Assembly (NCBI RefSeq): GCF_964244045.1
Contig: NZ_CAXTHK010000023.1
Coordinates: forward strand, 1 to 64,000
Length of the DNA stretch: 64,000 bases
DNA from: Jatrophihabitans sp964244045
GTDB taxonomy: Bacteria; Actinomycetota; Actinomycetes; Mycobacteriales; Jatrophihabitantaceae
Reading direction: 5' to 3'
Positions 35,136-44,500 of the stretch are shown one piece after another. Every line of letters begins with the position of its first letter. Positions within the stretch are counted from its first letter, which is position 1. Position numbers and translations under genes: made by a program. The notes below the pieces were generated by a model. That model was not told the DNA's origin and searched no databases. It saw only the letters and a program-made list of their open reading frames with translations.

Positions 35136-35311
35136 GCCTGCCTTCCGATCACCCGGCGCGCAGCCTGGACTACCGACTGGCCAACGTGGCACTCGATCGC
35201 ACCGCCGCCGACCGGGTGCACTTCGACGTCGACAAGCGCTTCCACGGACTCACCCCACCGCCGCCTGCACCACCGAGAGACCCCGGATACCGGCAGGGAC
35301 CACGGCGATGA
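35136..35311 (+). pseudogene. Second decayed relaxase 3' end (relic B)
   Basis: The frame ending with TGA at 35309-35311 reads LPSDHPARSLDYRLAN, corresponding to LPKDHTARSLELRLAN in the last repeat of the intact relaxase. A Pro-rich tail (LTPPPPAPPRDPGYRQG) typical of such C-termini follows. Coding resemblance stops abruptly upstream of about 35136. No start codon context exists, so this is a fragment. With relic A it brackets the M48 gene. Confidence 0.6.
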
Positions 35312-35533
35312 ACCCGCCCGCCAGCAAGAAAATCTGGCACGAAGCACCACCCCGGCGAAATTCGTCAGAAACGTTGGCGCTCGCCTGTCAGTAATGAGCC
35401 CATCTTTGCGCCTACTCCCCGTGAAGGGACGACTTCACGAGCAGGAGCAGACATGGTTCACCCGACGATCAGGGACCCAGCACACCTAACACCCGCGACG
35501 CTTGCAGTCCGGCAGCCGTACCGAGTCAACTGC
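35312..35533. other. Intergenic with a small hairpin
   Basis: No gene seen in this 222-bp stretch. CGTGAAG at 35420-35426 and CTTCACG at 35433-35439 form a perfect 7-bp stem with a 6-base loop. It lies about 95 bases downstream of the minus-strand HTH gene and could end that transcript, but no T-run follows on either strand. Confidence 0.35.
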
Positions 35534-35737
35534 TCACCGATCAGGGAGTGGGTGCACGGTCCGGCCGGTGCGCTCGGCCCACGCAAGGAAGTCGCTGCGG
35601 CGCCACACGGCGCCCATCCGCAGCTTCTGCAGCGGCGCCGGGAAGTCCTCGGCCGCCGTCAGCTGCGACACCCTCTGACGACTGAGGCCGCCCAGCAGTT
35701 CCGCGATCTCCGCAGCTCCCACCAATTCGGTCTCCAC
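35534..35737 (-). CDS. AlpA/excisionase-like helix-turn-helix protein, 67 aa
   Basis: A small DNA-binding protein of the MerR/AlpA (HTH_17) kind. It shows VGAAEIAELLGGLSRQRVSQL as recognition region, FPAPLQKL, then the WRRSDFLAWAERTGR ending typical of excisionase-like proteins. The start is chosen as GTG at 35737 because a TACAAT -10 element lies 7 bases upstream, giving a leaderless transcript. An ATG at 35785 would fall inside the operator array. It probably controls excision or transfer genes of the element and may bind the adjacent array. Confidence 0.75.
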   Translation of the reverse strand: METELVGAAEIAELLGGLSRQRVSQLTAAEDFPAPLQKLRMGAVWRRSDFLAWAERTGRTVHPLPDR

Positions 35738-35744
35738 CCCGCGG

Positions 35745-35750
35745 ATTGTA
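35745..35750 (-). promoter_or_regulatory. Predicted -10 box of the HTH gene
   Basis: On the minus strand this reads TACAAT, five of six matches to the -10 consensus, ending 7 bases before the GTG at 35737. The first operator half-sites start 7 bases further upstream and would overlap the -35 region, so repression by an array-binding protein is plausible. Confidence 0.5.
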
Positions 35751-35756
35751 GGCGGA

Positions 35757-35812
35757 TGCCTATTAGGCACTTGCCTAGTAGGCATGTGCCTACTAGGCTA
35801 GGCACATGCCTA
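35757..35812. promoter_or_regulatory. Operator array of seven alternating half-sites
   Basis: Half-sites TGCCTA and TAGGCA alternate at 35757, 35764, 35772, 35779, 35787, 35799 and 35807. They create three 14-bp palindromes of the form TAGGCA-N2-TGCCTA (35764-35777, 35779-35792, 35799-35812). The array sits between the leftward HTH gene and the rightward operon starting at 35840. It is a strong candidate for the control switch of the element, bound by a dimeric repressor or by the HTH protein itself. Confidence 0.75.
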
Positions 35813-35839
35813 GCCACTCTGATTCCGGAGGCCAGTGAG

Positions 35840-36088
35840 ATGACCGCACCCATCAGCCACAGCCCGCACTACGAGGTCGGCTCCCGGGTGCTCGTGCAGC
35901 ACCAGGGCCAGACCAAGCACGGGCGCATCAGCTCCATCCACCGCCGCAGCAACGGCACCGAGTTCGTCGTTCGCACCGAGGCCAGCGACGGCGGGATGGG
36001 CGGTGTCGTCAACCTCTGGACGACGTCGGACAGCCCGATGGCCCTGCGCCTGGCGCCCGAGCCGGTTCAGGGCGGTACGCAGCGATGA
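35840..36088 (+). CDS. Small hypothetical protein, 82 aa
   Basis: First gene to the right of the operator array. The ATG at 35840 has GGAGG about 10 bases upstream. The sequence is beta-rich (VGSRVLVQHQGQTKHGRI, then EFVVRTEA), suggesting a small SH3- or KOW-like barrel, but I recognise no family. Its stop overlaps the next start (ATGA). It heads a run of coupled small genes typical of actinobacterial conjugative elements. Confidence 0.65.
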   Translation: MTAPISHSPHYEVGSRVLVQHQGQTKHGRISSIHRRSNGTEFVVRTEASDGGMGGVVNLWTTSDSPMALRLAPEPVQGGTQR

Positions 36089-36459
36089 CGATCACGACCG
36101 ACCCAGAGCACCTCATCTGGACCCCGCTCGGTGTGCGGATGGGGTTCACCAGCGAGCGGCAGCAGCGCGAGGAGCTCCTCGCCGCGATCGAGTACATGTC
36201 CTGGACCTACGCCCCGGCCCACCCGACCTACCTCGACGGGGCCGCCGTGAAGGCGATCGTCGCCGCGATCTTCCACCGGCGCCGCGACCTGATCGAACTG
36301 GTCGGCGTCGCGCAGCTCAACGGCGGCCGCCAGCTGATCGGCCTGCAGGACACCCGAGGTGGACGCAGCTACGTCCTGGACCTCGACGCCGAGGCGATCC
36401 ACGTGCTCGTCGAGCTTCCCCACCCCCCTGCCACCACCCACCAGTCCCGCGTCGCCTGA
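36085..36459 (+). CDS. Hypothetical protein, 124 aa
   Basis: Coupled by a 4-base overlap to the upstream gene. The protein is mixed alpha/beta, with a MGFTSERQQREELLAAIEYMSW helix in the N-terminal half and QLIGLQDTRGGRSYVLDLD near the middle. It has no signal peptide, membrane segment or known motif. It probably belongs to the early genes of the element. Confidence 0.65.
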   Translation: MTITTDPEHLIWTPLGVRMGFTSERQQREELLAAIEYMSWTYAPAHPTYLDGAAVKAIVAAIFHRRRDLIELVGVAQLNGGRQLIGLQDTRGGRSYVLDLDAEAIHVLVELPHPPATTHQSRVA

Positions 36460-36510
36460 GCGCGCCCCACCGCGACCGACGCCGACCCACCACGCCCGAA
36501 GGAGCCACAC

Positions 36511-36939
36511 ATGACCGAACCCACCGGCTACAGCCCCGATCAGGCGCTGGCCCGAGACCTGCTTGTCACCTCACTGAGCGGCGCAAGCCTGTGCTGGGCC
36601 CGCGTGCACGGCTACATCGCCGAAGGCCTCCCCGAGGAGATCCGCGCCGAGGGCATCCACATCCAGGACCGTTCGGTCTGGACCATCAACCTCGCCGACA
36701 TCACCGACGCGGTCACCGAACTGATCGAGCACCCCGACCTGGTCGCCGCGCCCGGCGCCATCAGCGACGGCCGCACGCTGCCGTACGTCGCAGCCTCCCT
36801 TGCCGCCGCCCGCCAGCAGGAACTGCGCCGCGTGGTCGACCTGGACACCGCCGACGCCGACTACAGCGCGACCGAGTCTCACGAGCTGATCGCCGACGTC
36901 GTGTTCCAGCTCGCGGCTACCGGCGAGGTGGTCCGCTGA
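36511..36939 (+). CDS. Hypothetical protein, 142 aa
   Basis: The ATG at 36511 has a near-perfect AAGGAG 7-8 bases upstream, suggesting fresh initiation after the 51-bp gap. The protein is acidic and mostly helical, with no recognised motif. Its stop overlaps the next gene (TGATG). Confidence 0.65.
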   Translation: MTEPTGYSPDQALARDLLVTSLSGASLCWARVHGYIAEGLPEEIRAEGIHIQDRSVWTINLADITDAVTELIEHPDLVAAPGAISDGRTLPYVAASLAAARQQELRRVVDLDTADADYSATESHELIADVVFQLAATGEVVR

Positions 36940-37460
36940 TGACCGCCACCGACACGAGCGCCGCGCCCGTTATCACCGACGCAGCCGAGATCACCGACGA
37001 GATCCGTACCGCCGCCACCGACCGCAGCGAGCAGCGCGCGCGGGCTTTGATCGCCCAGGGCGTCGACGAGGACGCTGCCGTTACCCAAGCCGCCGACGAA
37101 GCCGTCCTGTTCGCCCGCAGCCTGGTCCAACTCGCCCGCCGCGGGCGCACCCTCATCGAGTTGGTCGAGGCCTACGACGGCAACGTCCACCGGCTCCTGC
37201 GCGACCTGGGTGACCATCTCAACCTCAGCCTGGCCTACGTCGACCGGGCCACCGTCGAGGCGCACGTCGAACGCACCCTGACCAGTACCGAGTGGGCAGC
37301 AGTCAGCGGCCAGTTCACCGCGCTGGACTTCGACGACTACGTCGGCGAGCAGGGCACCTGGCGCACCGCATGGGTCGAGGTCGTCCTGGACAAGGCCGGG
37401 GTACCCGGCTACGGCTACACCGCCGACGAAACCGAGGCAGCCGACGGGGCGAAGGAATGA
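36939..37460 (+). CDS. Hypothetical protein, 173 aa
   Basis: Starts with ATG at 36939 overlapping the previous stop by one base. It is Ala/Asp/Glu-rich, with a long helical middle (EQRARALIAQGVDEDAAV onwards) and an aromatic C-terminal segment (YVGEQGTWRTAWVEVVL). No family is recognised. It is coupled to the next gene by an ATGA overlap. Confidence 0.65.
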   Translation: MTATDTSAAPVITDAAEITDEIRTAATDRSEQRARALIAQGVDEDAAVTQAADEAVLFARSLVQLARRGRTLIELVEAYDGNVHRLLRDLGDHLNLSLAYVDRATVEAHVERTLTSTEWAAVSGQFTALDFDDYVGEQGTWRTAWVEVVLDKAGVPGYGYTADETEAADGAKE

Positions 37461-37615
37461 GCGCCCTGATCGACACCCTCGGCGACGAACCGGGCCAGCT
37501 CGTGGTCCCCGCCCTCACCGGCAATTACGGCGAACGCCAGATACAGGCCGTCAACGCGGTCAGCAGCGCCGTCAGCCAGTGGGTCGGCCCGATTACCGTT
37601 CAGGTGCTCTCATGA
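37457..37615 (+). CDS. Small hypothetical protein, 52 aa
   Basis: A short gene between coupled neighbours, with 4-base overlaps at both ends. Codon bias agrees with the flanking genes. The sequence ALTGNYGERQIQAVNAV looks like the start of a compact domain; nothing is known of its function. Confidence 0.5.
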   Translation: MSALIDTLGDEPGQLVVPALTGNYGERQIQAVNAVSSAVSQWVGPITVQVLS

Positions 37616-37962
37616 CCGATCCCAGCAACCACCCGGCCGTCAACCTGGGCGTCGCGAGCGTCACCGATGACCTGGCCAGCGCCGAGGAGATCGCCGAGCT
37701 GCGCGGCGAGCAGATGGTTTGGCAGACACTGCTGCACCAGGCATCGTCACAGCTCGCCAACCTCGCCGGCTACCCGCACAGTCGCCTGTGCCGAGCCGCG
37801 CTCGATGTCGCCGCCGAACACGTCCGCTCGGCCGAGAAGGTGCTGCGCGCCCTCGACGACGTCCTGGACCCCAAGCAGAGCGACGCAGGCCGCCAGCTGT
37901 CGACCCGGTACCTGCGCCAGCGTGTAGAGCGTGAGCAGGACGTCCTGAGGCAGGCGGGTTGA
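37612..37962 (+). CDS. Hypothetical protein, 116 aa
   Basis: Mostly helical, with an Ala/Leu/Arg-rich C-terminal half that could form a coiled coil (about residues 60-110, AEHVRSAEKVLRALDDVL onwards). It is coupled to both neighbours in the small-gene series: ATGA at the start, and the next ATG one base after the stop. The function is not recognisable. Confidence 0.6.
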   Translation: MTDPSNHPAVNLGVASVTDDLASAEEIAELRGEQMVWQTLLHQASSQLANLAGYPHSRLCRAALDVAAEHVRSAEKVLRALDDVLDPKQSDAGRQLSTRYLRQRVEREQDVLRQAG

Positions 37963-37963
37963 C

Positions 37964-38653
37964 ATGGCCACCTCGACGCCCGCCAACCCACTGGATCTGT
38001 TCGCCGACCTTGACGCCGCCGCTGAGCGTGAGGCCGAGACCGCCCGCCGGGAAGCGTTCAACACCGCTCCGTCGATCTTCGGCGACCTCGCCCGGGGCTT
38101 CTTCACCCGCGTCCGCGCGGCCGCCGCCTGGGACGAGCAGCACGGCCACTTCGACTGTCTGCGCCACTCCCACGCCTGGCGCGAGGAAAACGGTGGCGCG
38201 GGCTTCGGTCGTGGCCGCATCGCCCGCAGCGCCGTGTGCCGACCCGCATCGCTGATCGCCGACCTGCGCTGCGAGCACTACGACCACGAATGCAGCTGCG
38301 TTGGCGACCTGGTCTATCGGGGCGCATGCCTGCACTGCGCATGGGAGGGCGAGGTGCGCGACGACCATAACGCCGCCGTTGAAGACGCTCACGACCACGC
38401 CTGGCCCGGCTGGCGCGACCTGCCCTGCGTACCGCACCGACCTCAGTCCGGCCCCAGCAAGAAGCACGCCGAGGCGATGCAGCGCTGGATCGAGAAGGTC
38501 AACGCCGTCTACCCGGAGGGCTGGCTGGAAAGCGGCGGTCCGATCCTCACCATCCGCGGCCGGTACGGCACTCGCCACGTCCCCGCTTACGCCGGCTTCG
38601 GCGGCTACGACCTGTGCGGCCGCACTGACACCGAGACGGAGCAGGTCCGGTGA
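37964..38653 (+). CDS. Hypothetical protein, 229 aa
   Basis: The first 50 residues are helical and acidic. The middle carries many His and Cys residues (CEHYDHECSCVGDLVYRGACLHCAW, about residues 102-126), suggesting a zinc-stabilised fold. A C-terminal WIEKVNAVYPEGWLESGGPIL segment and a Gly/Tyr-rich end follow. It is common in my memory as an uncharacterised gene of actinobacterial plasmids and ICEs. The stop overlaps the GTG of the next gene. Confidence 0.65.
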   Translation: MATSTPANPLDLFADLDAAAEREAETARREAFNTAPSIFGDLARGFFTRVRAAAAWDEQHGHFDCLRHSHAWREENGGAGFGRGRIARSAVCRPASLIADLRCEHYDHECSCVGDLVYRGACLHCAWEGEVRDDHNAAVEDAHDHAWPGWRDLPCVPHRPQSGPSKKHAEAMQRWIEKVNAVYPEGWLESGGPILTIRGRYGTRHVPAYAGFGGYDLCGRTDTETEQVR

Positions 38654-39723
38654 GCGTCCCCCGGACCTGCCCCACCTGCGGATTCACCGGCACCTACGCC
38701 ACCGACGGCGTCGCCGATTACCACCACAGCACGCACTCCTGCACGCGGCACCTCCACCTGGCCGAGCTCGCGCGGCGTCGCGCCGAACGAGCCGCCAGCG
38801 GGACCCGGCGCAACTGCCGCCACAAGCGCACCCACCACATCCATGGCACCCGAGCCGCCTATGTCAAGGACCGCTGCCGCTGCAGGCGCTGCACTCGCGC
38901 CAACACCGCCGAGAGCCGCACCTCGCATCGGGAGAGGACCTACGGCCGGTGGGAGCCCTATGTCGACGCTGGGCCCGCCCGTGAACGCATCCTTGCGCTG
39001 CGCGAGGCCGGGTTCGGTCTACGGCGCATCGCCAAGCTCGCCAACGTCTCCACCACCACGCTGCGCGCGATAATCGACACCAGCCCCGATGGCCGCATGC
39101 CCCGCGACAAGATCCGCCCCGAGACCGCCGAGGCGATCCTGGCAGTCAGCACCGAGCGGGCCTCCAGAGCCGGGTACGCCACCGTTGATCCGATCGGCAC
39201 CCGCCGCCGCCTGCAGGCCCTCATCGCAATCGGCTGGAGCCTGCCGCAGCTCGCCGCGCACCTGGACCGCACACCCGCCCATTTGGCCCGCACATTGGGC
39301 GGGATTCGGGTCACCATCCGCACCGCCGAGCAGGTCCGCGCGCTCTACGACTGCCTGTGGGACCTTCGCCCCCCACAGGACAACAGCGCTGCCCGCGCCG
39401 CGGCCGGCGCGGCCCGAGCCCTGGCCGTGCAGAACGGGTGGCTTCCGCCGCTGGCTTGGGACGACATCGACAACGACCCCGACCCCGACCCGCAGCACCC
39501 CGACCCGCTACCCGCCGGCGTCGACGACCTCGACGAGATTGCGATCGAACGCGCCGTCATCGGCGACGGCATCCGCCTCGAACAGCTCACCCCCGCCGAG
39601 CAGGAGGAAGTCGTGCGCCAACTGACCGAACGAGGCAAGTCGATCCGCCACATCGCCGGTCAGCTCAGCACCACCAAACGCACCGTCTCGCGCCGGCGCA
39701 GATCCGCTGCCAGCGCGGCCTAA
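38650..39723 (+). CDS. Multi-HTH DNA-binding protein, 357 aa
   Basis: The N-terminus has a short Cys/His zinc-ribbon-like part (CPTCGFTG) and then a basic Cys-containing segment. Three helix-turn-helix motifs follow: LRRIAKLANVSTTTLRAII near residue 120, LPQLAAHLDRTPAHLARTL near 200, and IRHIAGQLSTTKRTVSRRR at the C-terminus. The GTG start overlaps the previous stop. The architecture suggests a regulator or a relaxosome/replication-initiation accessory binding a long, repeated site. No catalytic motif is seen. Confidence 0.7.
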   Translation: MSVPRTCPTCGFTGTYATDGVADYHHSTHSCTRHLHLAELARRRAERAASGTRRNCRHKRTHHIHGTRAAYVKDRCRCRRCTRANTAESRTSHRERTYGRWEPYVDAGPARERILALREAGFGLRRIAKLANVSTTTLRAIIDTSPDGRMPRDKIRPETAEAILAVSTERASRAGYATVDPIGTRRRLQALIAIGWSLPQLAAHLDRTPAHLARTLGGIRVTIRTAEQVRALYDCLWDLRPPQDNSAARAAAGAARALAVQNGWLPPLAWDDIDNDPDPDPQHPDPLPAGVDDLDEIAIERAVIGDGIRLEQLTPAEQEEVVRQLTERGKSIRHIAGQLSTTKRTVSRRRRSAASAA

Positions 39724-39771
39724 GCCATTTGGCGCCGACACGCGACGCCCCAACCAAGGAAGCACCGTCCT

Positions 39772-40209
39772 ATGAGCAGCAGTCTCGACCGCATTGACCT
39801 GACCGCCACTGCGATGACACCGTCCTCGGCGCTCGATATCGCCGGGCAGGCCGTTCGTTCTTTCAATCACCGAACCAACACAAGGTTCTCCGACTCCCGC
39901 AACGGCTGGAACCACGTGCCAGATGTTTATCGATGCCTGGGGGAACTGACGTACCTCACGGGCGGTTTGCGCCAGGCGATCTGGCACATGACCGAAGCCA
40001 TGCAAGCTCAACTCGAGACCGGTCACGTCGGTGCCGACTCAGGCTCGCAGTACGACGGCCAACCCGAGGCGGCCATCGCCGCAGCCTGCGGAGCGCTGAG
40101 TCACGCTCGGACCGCACTATCGAGGTTGTACGCCGAGCTCGACTTGGCACAGGCGGCCATCAGCCGCATTCACTACAGCGGCCCTGATCTGGATGGCGGC
40201 AACACGTAA
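39772..40209 (+). CDS. Hypothetical protein, 145 aa
   Basis: The ATG at 39772 has AAGGAAG about 12 bases upstream. The middle (DVYRCLGELTYLTGGLRQAIWHM) is strongly helical, with further helices to the end (LSRLYAELDLAQAAISRI). It resembles small helical proteins often found before relaxase genes in actinobacterial elements, but no function is known. It is the last gene of the plus-strand small-gene series. Confidence 0.65.
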   Translation: MSSSLDRIDLTATAMTPSSALDIAGQAVRSFNHRTNTRFSDSRNGWNHVPDVYRCLGELTYLTGGLRQAIWHMTEAMQAQLETGHVGADSGSQYDGQPEAAIAAACGALSHARTALSRLYAELDLAQAAISRIHYSGPDLDGGNT

Positions 40210-40775
40210 GCGAGAGCCGATGCACACTTGCAGACACGCGCGACCGGCAGACGTCGATACCGTCGCCGTTCGCAGCAGCGACACGCAGCGCGTCTTCGCT
40301 GACGTCCCGAGCCACTGCGGTCGACCAACTTGCGTCGATTTCCTCGTCGAGACCCACAGCGCTCTGTTCGCGCCGCACCTCGTCGCGCGGCGCCCGCGAA
40401 GGGCCTCGAGCGCCGCGCAGCGGGGCGTCGATCGTGTGGCGTCGCATCACCTTACTGCTGCCGGTAGCGCCACGGACTGGACGTGTCCACGTGCCCGGAC
40501 CCGATCCGCTGTTACAGCGGGTTGTCACATTGATACCCGAGCACCGGCAACTGATCGAGGCATCCACCCCATGGCAGACGGCTTGGCCGAATCGACGCGC
40601 GATCATCACGAGATCGCGCTGTCGATGATCCGAACCAAGTGACGCCCATGGCCACGCCCACTCACGCCGAAGTCCAACTCGCCCAGAAGGACCTGGCGAC
40701 CGCCCGGATCTTGGACCGGTAGCGGGCGACGGTTCCTCGACGGTCACCGCCGCACGCACGAGCCGTAGGGTCGAC
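40210..40775. other. Non-coding or decayed sequence, 566 bp
   Basis: Neither strand has a convincing gene. A plus-strand frame around 40431-40628 and a 23-codon frame ending with TAG near 40722 show coding-like base use and could be gene remnants. The longer open frames on the minus strand lack codon bias. No inverted repeat or terminator stands out. Confidence 0.4.
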
Positions 40776-41168
40776 TCAGCCAGTCTGGCGCGCCGCACTG
40801 TCGCTCCCGCTCGCGTCCGGGAGCGCGGTCACCGACCCGACCTGCTTCGACCCGCCGGCGGTCTCGGACTCCGTCGGCGCCGCCTTCATCAACCGGCGCA
40901 CCTCGGTGACGTCGAGATCGAGCAGTGCGGCCGCACGCTCGACGCTCACGTCCTCGGCCAGCATCTTGCGCAGCGACTCCCCGACCTCGGCCTGCGCGGC
41001 CTCCAGCGCCCGCTCGGCGTCCTCGCGCACCTGCAGCGCGACCAGCGTCGAGGCCGTCGCCTCCTCGATCCGCTTGTCCTGCTCCCCGCGCGCCCGGTCC
41101 AACTCCCGGCGCCGGTCACTCGCCAGCTTCAGCGCGCTCTGCTTGGTCAACACGTTCCTGCCCGCCAT
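40776..41168 (-). CDS. Coiled-coil/HTH small protein, 130 aa, possible relaxosome accessory
   Basis: Divergent from the relaxase gene. The N-terminal two thirds form a charged coiled coil (about residues 15-75). A helix-turn-helix-like segment follows (VSVERAAALLDLDVTEVRRLM, about residues 74-94) and then a disordered tail. Small DNA-binding proteins encoded beside MobF relaxases often help nick-site recognition, so a relaxosome role is a fair inference. An ATG start is at 41168 with AAGGAG upstream. Confidence 0.65.
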   Translation of the reverse strand: MAGRNVLTKQSALKLASDRRRELDRARGEQDKRIEEATASTLVALQVREDAERALEAAQAEVGESLRKMLAEDVSVERAAALLDLDVTEVRRLMKAAPTESETAGGSKQVGSVTALPDASGSDSAARQTG

Positions 41169-41517
41169 GCCTTCACTCCTTAGTTGGTCTGACTTGGAGG
41201 CCCGATCGTCACACCGCCTTATGACACGTCGTTCCCAGTCCGACCGCGCCTCCGGTCACCGCGCGACTCGACGGATCTCGTCGCTCGACCCCTGACCGGG
41301 CCTCGTCGTCCCGCTCGCTCGACCAGCCGACGTCACCGCCGAGCCCGCAGTCACGTTCCCACCGTCCAGGCCGCCGCCAGCCAGCCCACTCACGAACCGT
41401 TGACAGCTCACATCGACCCCAAGACATGACACACCTCTTGCACCTAGGTCGGAAATGCCCGAGTTGTCTGTTTCATGCGGGAGCGGTGGCAGAGGGCGAC
41501 GCGACAGTCGATCCGTG
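41169..41517. other. Relaxase upstream region, candidate oriT
   Basis: A 349-bp gene-free stretch between the accessory gene and the relaxase, the usual place for a transfer origin. It contains several short inverted repeats, for example GACCG/CGGTC near 41242-41257 and CGACG-N5-CGTCG at 41269-41283, and an AT-richer spot near 41420-41440. No known nic consensus is recognised. The region must also hold the relaxase promoter. Confidence 0.35.
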
Positions 41518-44500
41518 ATGACCGTTCACAAGCTCACCGCCGGCGACGGATACACGTATCTGACGCGCCAGGTGGCTGCGAACGACGCTACGAATCGCGG
41601 CTACGACAACCTCGGCGCCTACTACGAGGCCAAGGGCGAAAGCCCGGGCGTGTGGATGGGAACGGGCTTGGTCACCGTGCCAAACTTTCACCCACAAGAC
41701 GGGGTGACCGAGGCGCAGATGGTCGCGCTGTTCGGCGAGGGACGGCACCCCAACGCCGTCGAAATCGAGCGCGCGGCGCTCGCGGCCCGCAAGAACCCGT
41801 GGCAGGTCAAGCAGTCCAGCATGCTCGGATCGCCCTATCGGATCCACGAGCAGGCGAACATGTTCAACCGCCGCTCGGCGGGGGCCTATCGCGACTACAA
41901 CACCGCCCTTGGGCTGCACACTGACACCCCGGTCCCGGCCGAGGAACGGTCCCGGATGCGGACCGAGCTGGCCGCTCAGATGTTCGTCGAGACGTTTGGC
42001 CGCCCCCCGGTCGATGCCCGTGAACTGTCGGGGCACTTGGCCCGGATCTCCCGGCAGGCCACGACCGCGGTCGCCGGGTACGACCTGTCCTTCTCGCCGG
42101 TCAAGAGCGTGTCGACGCTGTGGGCCGTCGCTCCGCGTGAGGTTGCGCAGGTCATCGAGCAGGCTCATCACGACGCGGTCAAAGACACCGTGACGTGGCT
42201 CGAGGACAACGCCACCTATACCCGCCGAGGCAAGAACGGCGTCGCCCAAGTCGAGGTCCACGGCCTCATCGCCGCGGCGTTCACCCACCGCGACTCCCGC
42301 GCCGGCGACCCCGACCTGCACACCCACGTCGCCATCAGCAACAAGGTCCAGGCCCTCGACGGCAAGTGGCTCGCCCTGGACGGGCGGCCCATCTTCAAGA
42401 ACGGCGTCGCCGCCTCCGAGCGGTACAACACACGCCTCGAGGCACTGCTGATCCACCGGCTCGGGGTGCAGTTCGCCGACCGGCCCGGCGACAACCCGAC
42501 GAAGCGGCCAGTCCGGGAGATCGTCGGCGTCGACGGCCCACTGCCCCGGCACTGGTCCTCGCGGCGGGCCGCGATCGACGTGCGGCGCGCGGTGCTGGCG
42601 GCGACATTCCAGGCCGACCACGGTCGACCACCGACCCCGCAAGAGGCGATCGCGCTGGCCGGGCGGGCGAACAAGGAGACCCGCCCGGCCAAGCACGAAC
42701 CCCGCTCCTACGCCGAACAGCGCGCCACCTGGCGCACCGAAGCGGTGGCGGTGTTAGGCGGTGAGACCGGTCTGCGGGACTACGTCCGCAGCGCGCTGGA
42801 GCGCCGCAACACCCGCCGCGACGCCCAACGCCTCAGCCCCGCCTGGGTCGAGCAGACCGCGGAGAAGGTCCTGACCGTCGTGCAGAGCGGGCGGGCGACC
42901 TGGCAGGCCAATCATGTCCGCGCCGAAGCCGAACGGCAGGCCCGCAGCGCCGGTGTCCGCCTCGCCGACCTCGACCGGGCCATCGACGCGGTCGTCACCG
43001 CGGCGCTCGACCCAGGCCGTTCACTACCGCTCGGGCACACCGAGCAGCGCGCCGACGAGGTGGCAGTGCCGGCGAAACTGCGGCGCAGCGACGGCAGTTC
43101 GGTCTACACCGTCGCCGGGTCCCGGATGTACACCTCAGCCCAGGTCATCGCCGCCGAGGAAGCGATCGTGGCCGCCGCTGCGCGCCGCGACGGACGGACC
43201 GTCACCGCCGAGATCGTGGACATAGCGCTGCTGGAATCGGCGGCGAACGGCGTCGAACTGAACCCCGGCCAGGTGCAGATGGTCCGCGAGCTCGCGACCT
43301 CCGGAGCCCGCGTGCAGCTCGCGCTCGCTCCCGCCGGCACCGGCAAGACCACCGCCATGCGGGTCCTGTCGCGGGCCTGGACCAGCACCCAATCCGACGG
43401 CACACCGGGCGGCACCAACGCCGGCAACGTCGTCGGCCTGGCCCCCTCCGCAGCCGCGGCCGCGGTGCTGCGCGAGGAGATCGGTACCGACACCGACACC
43501 CTGGCCAAGCTGATCCACGCGTTGGAGACCGGCATCAACGTCCCCGAGTGGGTCAATGCGATCGGACTGCAAACCCTCGTGGTCATCGACGAGGCCGGTA
43601 TGGCCGGCACCATCGACCTGGCCAAGGCTATCGACTACGTCATCGACCGCGGCGGCTCAATACGCCTGATCGGCGACGATCAGCAGCTCGCCGCGATCGG
43701 CGCCGGCGGCGTGCTGCGTGACGTCGCGACCACGCACGGAGCGGTCACGCTCTCGCAGGTCATGCGGTTCACCCACCCCGACACCGGCGCCCCGAACCAC
43801 GCCGAAGGAGCCGCCTCGCTCGCGCTGCGCGACGGCGACACCGCCGCGATCTCCTACTACATCGACAACGGCCGAGTGCACGTCGGCGACATCACCACCG
43901 TCACCGACGACGCCTATGCCGCCTGGTCATCCGACCGGGCCGCCGGCCACGACGCCATCATGCTGGCCCCCACCCGTGACCTGGTCGCCGAACTCAACGA
44001 CCGCGCTCGGCGCGACCGTCTCGACGTCGCCGACGCCCCGCCCGGGCGCGAGGTGCGCCTGGTCGACGGCTCACACGCCTCGGCCGGCGACGCGATCATC
44101 ACCCGCCGGAACAACCGCAAGCTCGCCATCACCGCCACCGACTGGGTCAAGAACGGCGACCGGTGGAGCGTCGACGGCGTTTGCGGCACCGGCGCGTTAG
44201 ACGTCACCCACCTGCGCACCGGACGACACATCACCCTGCCCGCCGACTACGTCGCCGAGAACGTCAGCCTCGGCTACGCCTCCACCGTGCACGGCGCCCA
44301 GGGCATCACCGCAGACGCCAGCTACACCGTGGCCACCGGCGATGAGTCCCGCCAACTGCTCTACGTGGCCATGACCCGCGGCCGGCATAGCAACCACGTC
44401 TTCCTCACCACCGCTGGCGACGGCGACGAGCACTCGGTCATCACCCGCGACGCCCTGCTGCCCCCGACCGCCGTCGACATCCTCACCCGCGTCCTGATCC

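Noticed and set aside
34628..35350. Open frame of 240 codons on the minus strand
   Set aside because: It lies in an alternative frame across the M48 gene and relic B, with shadow-type composition.
35420..35439. Hairpin as a rho-independent terminator
   Set aside because: No T-run follows the stem on either strand.
40160..40798. 212-codon open frame on the minus strand
   Set aside because: It lacks codon bias and a ribosome-binding site, and its Arg/Ser-rich translation has no coherent hydrophobic pattern.
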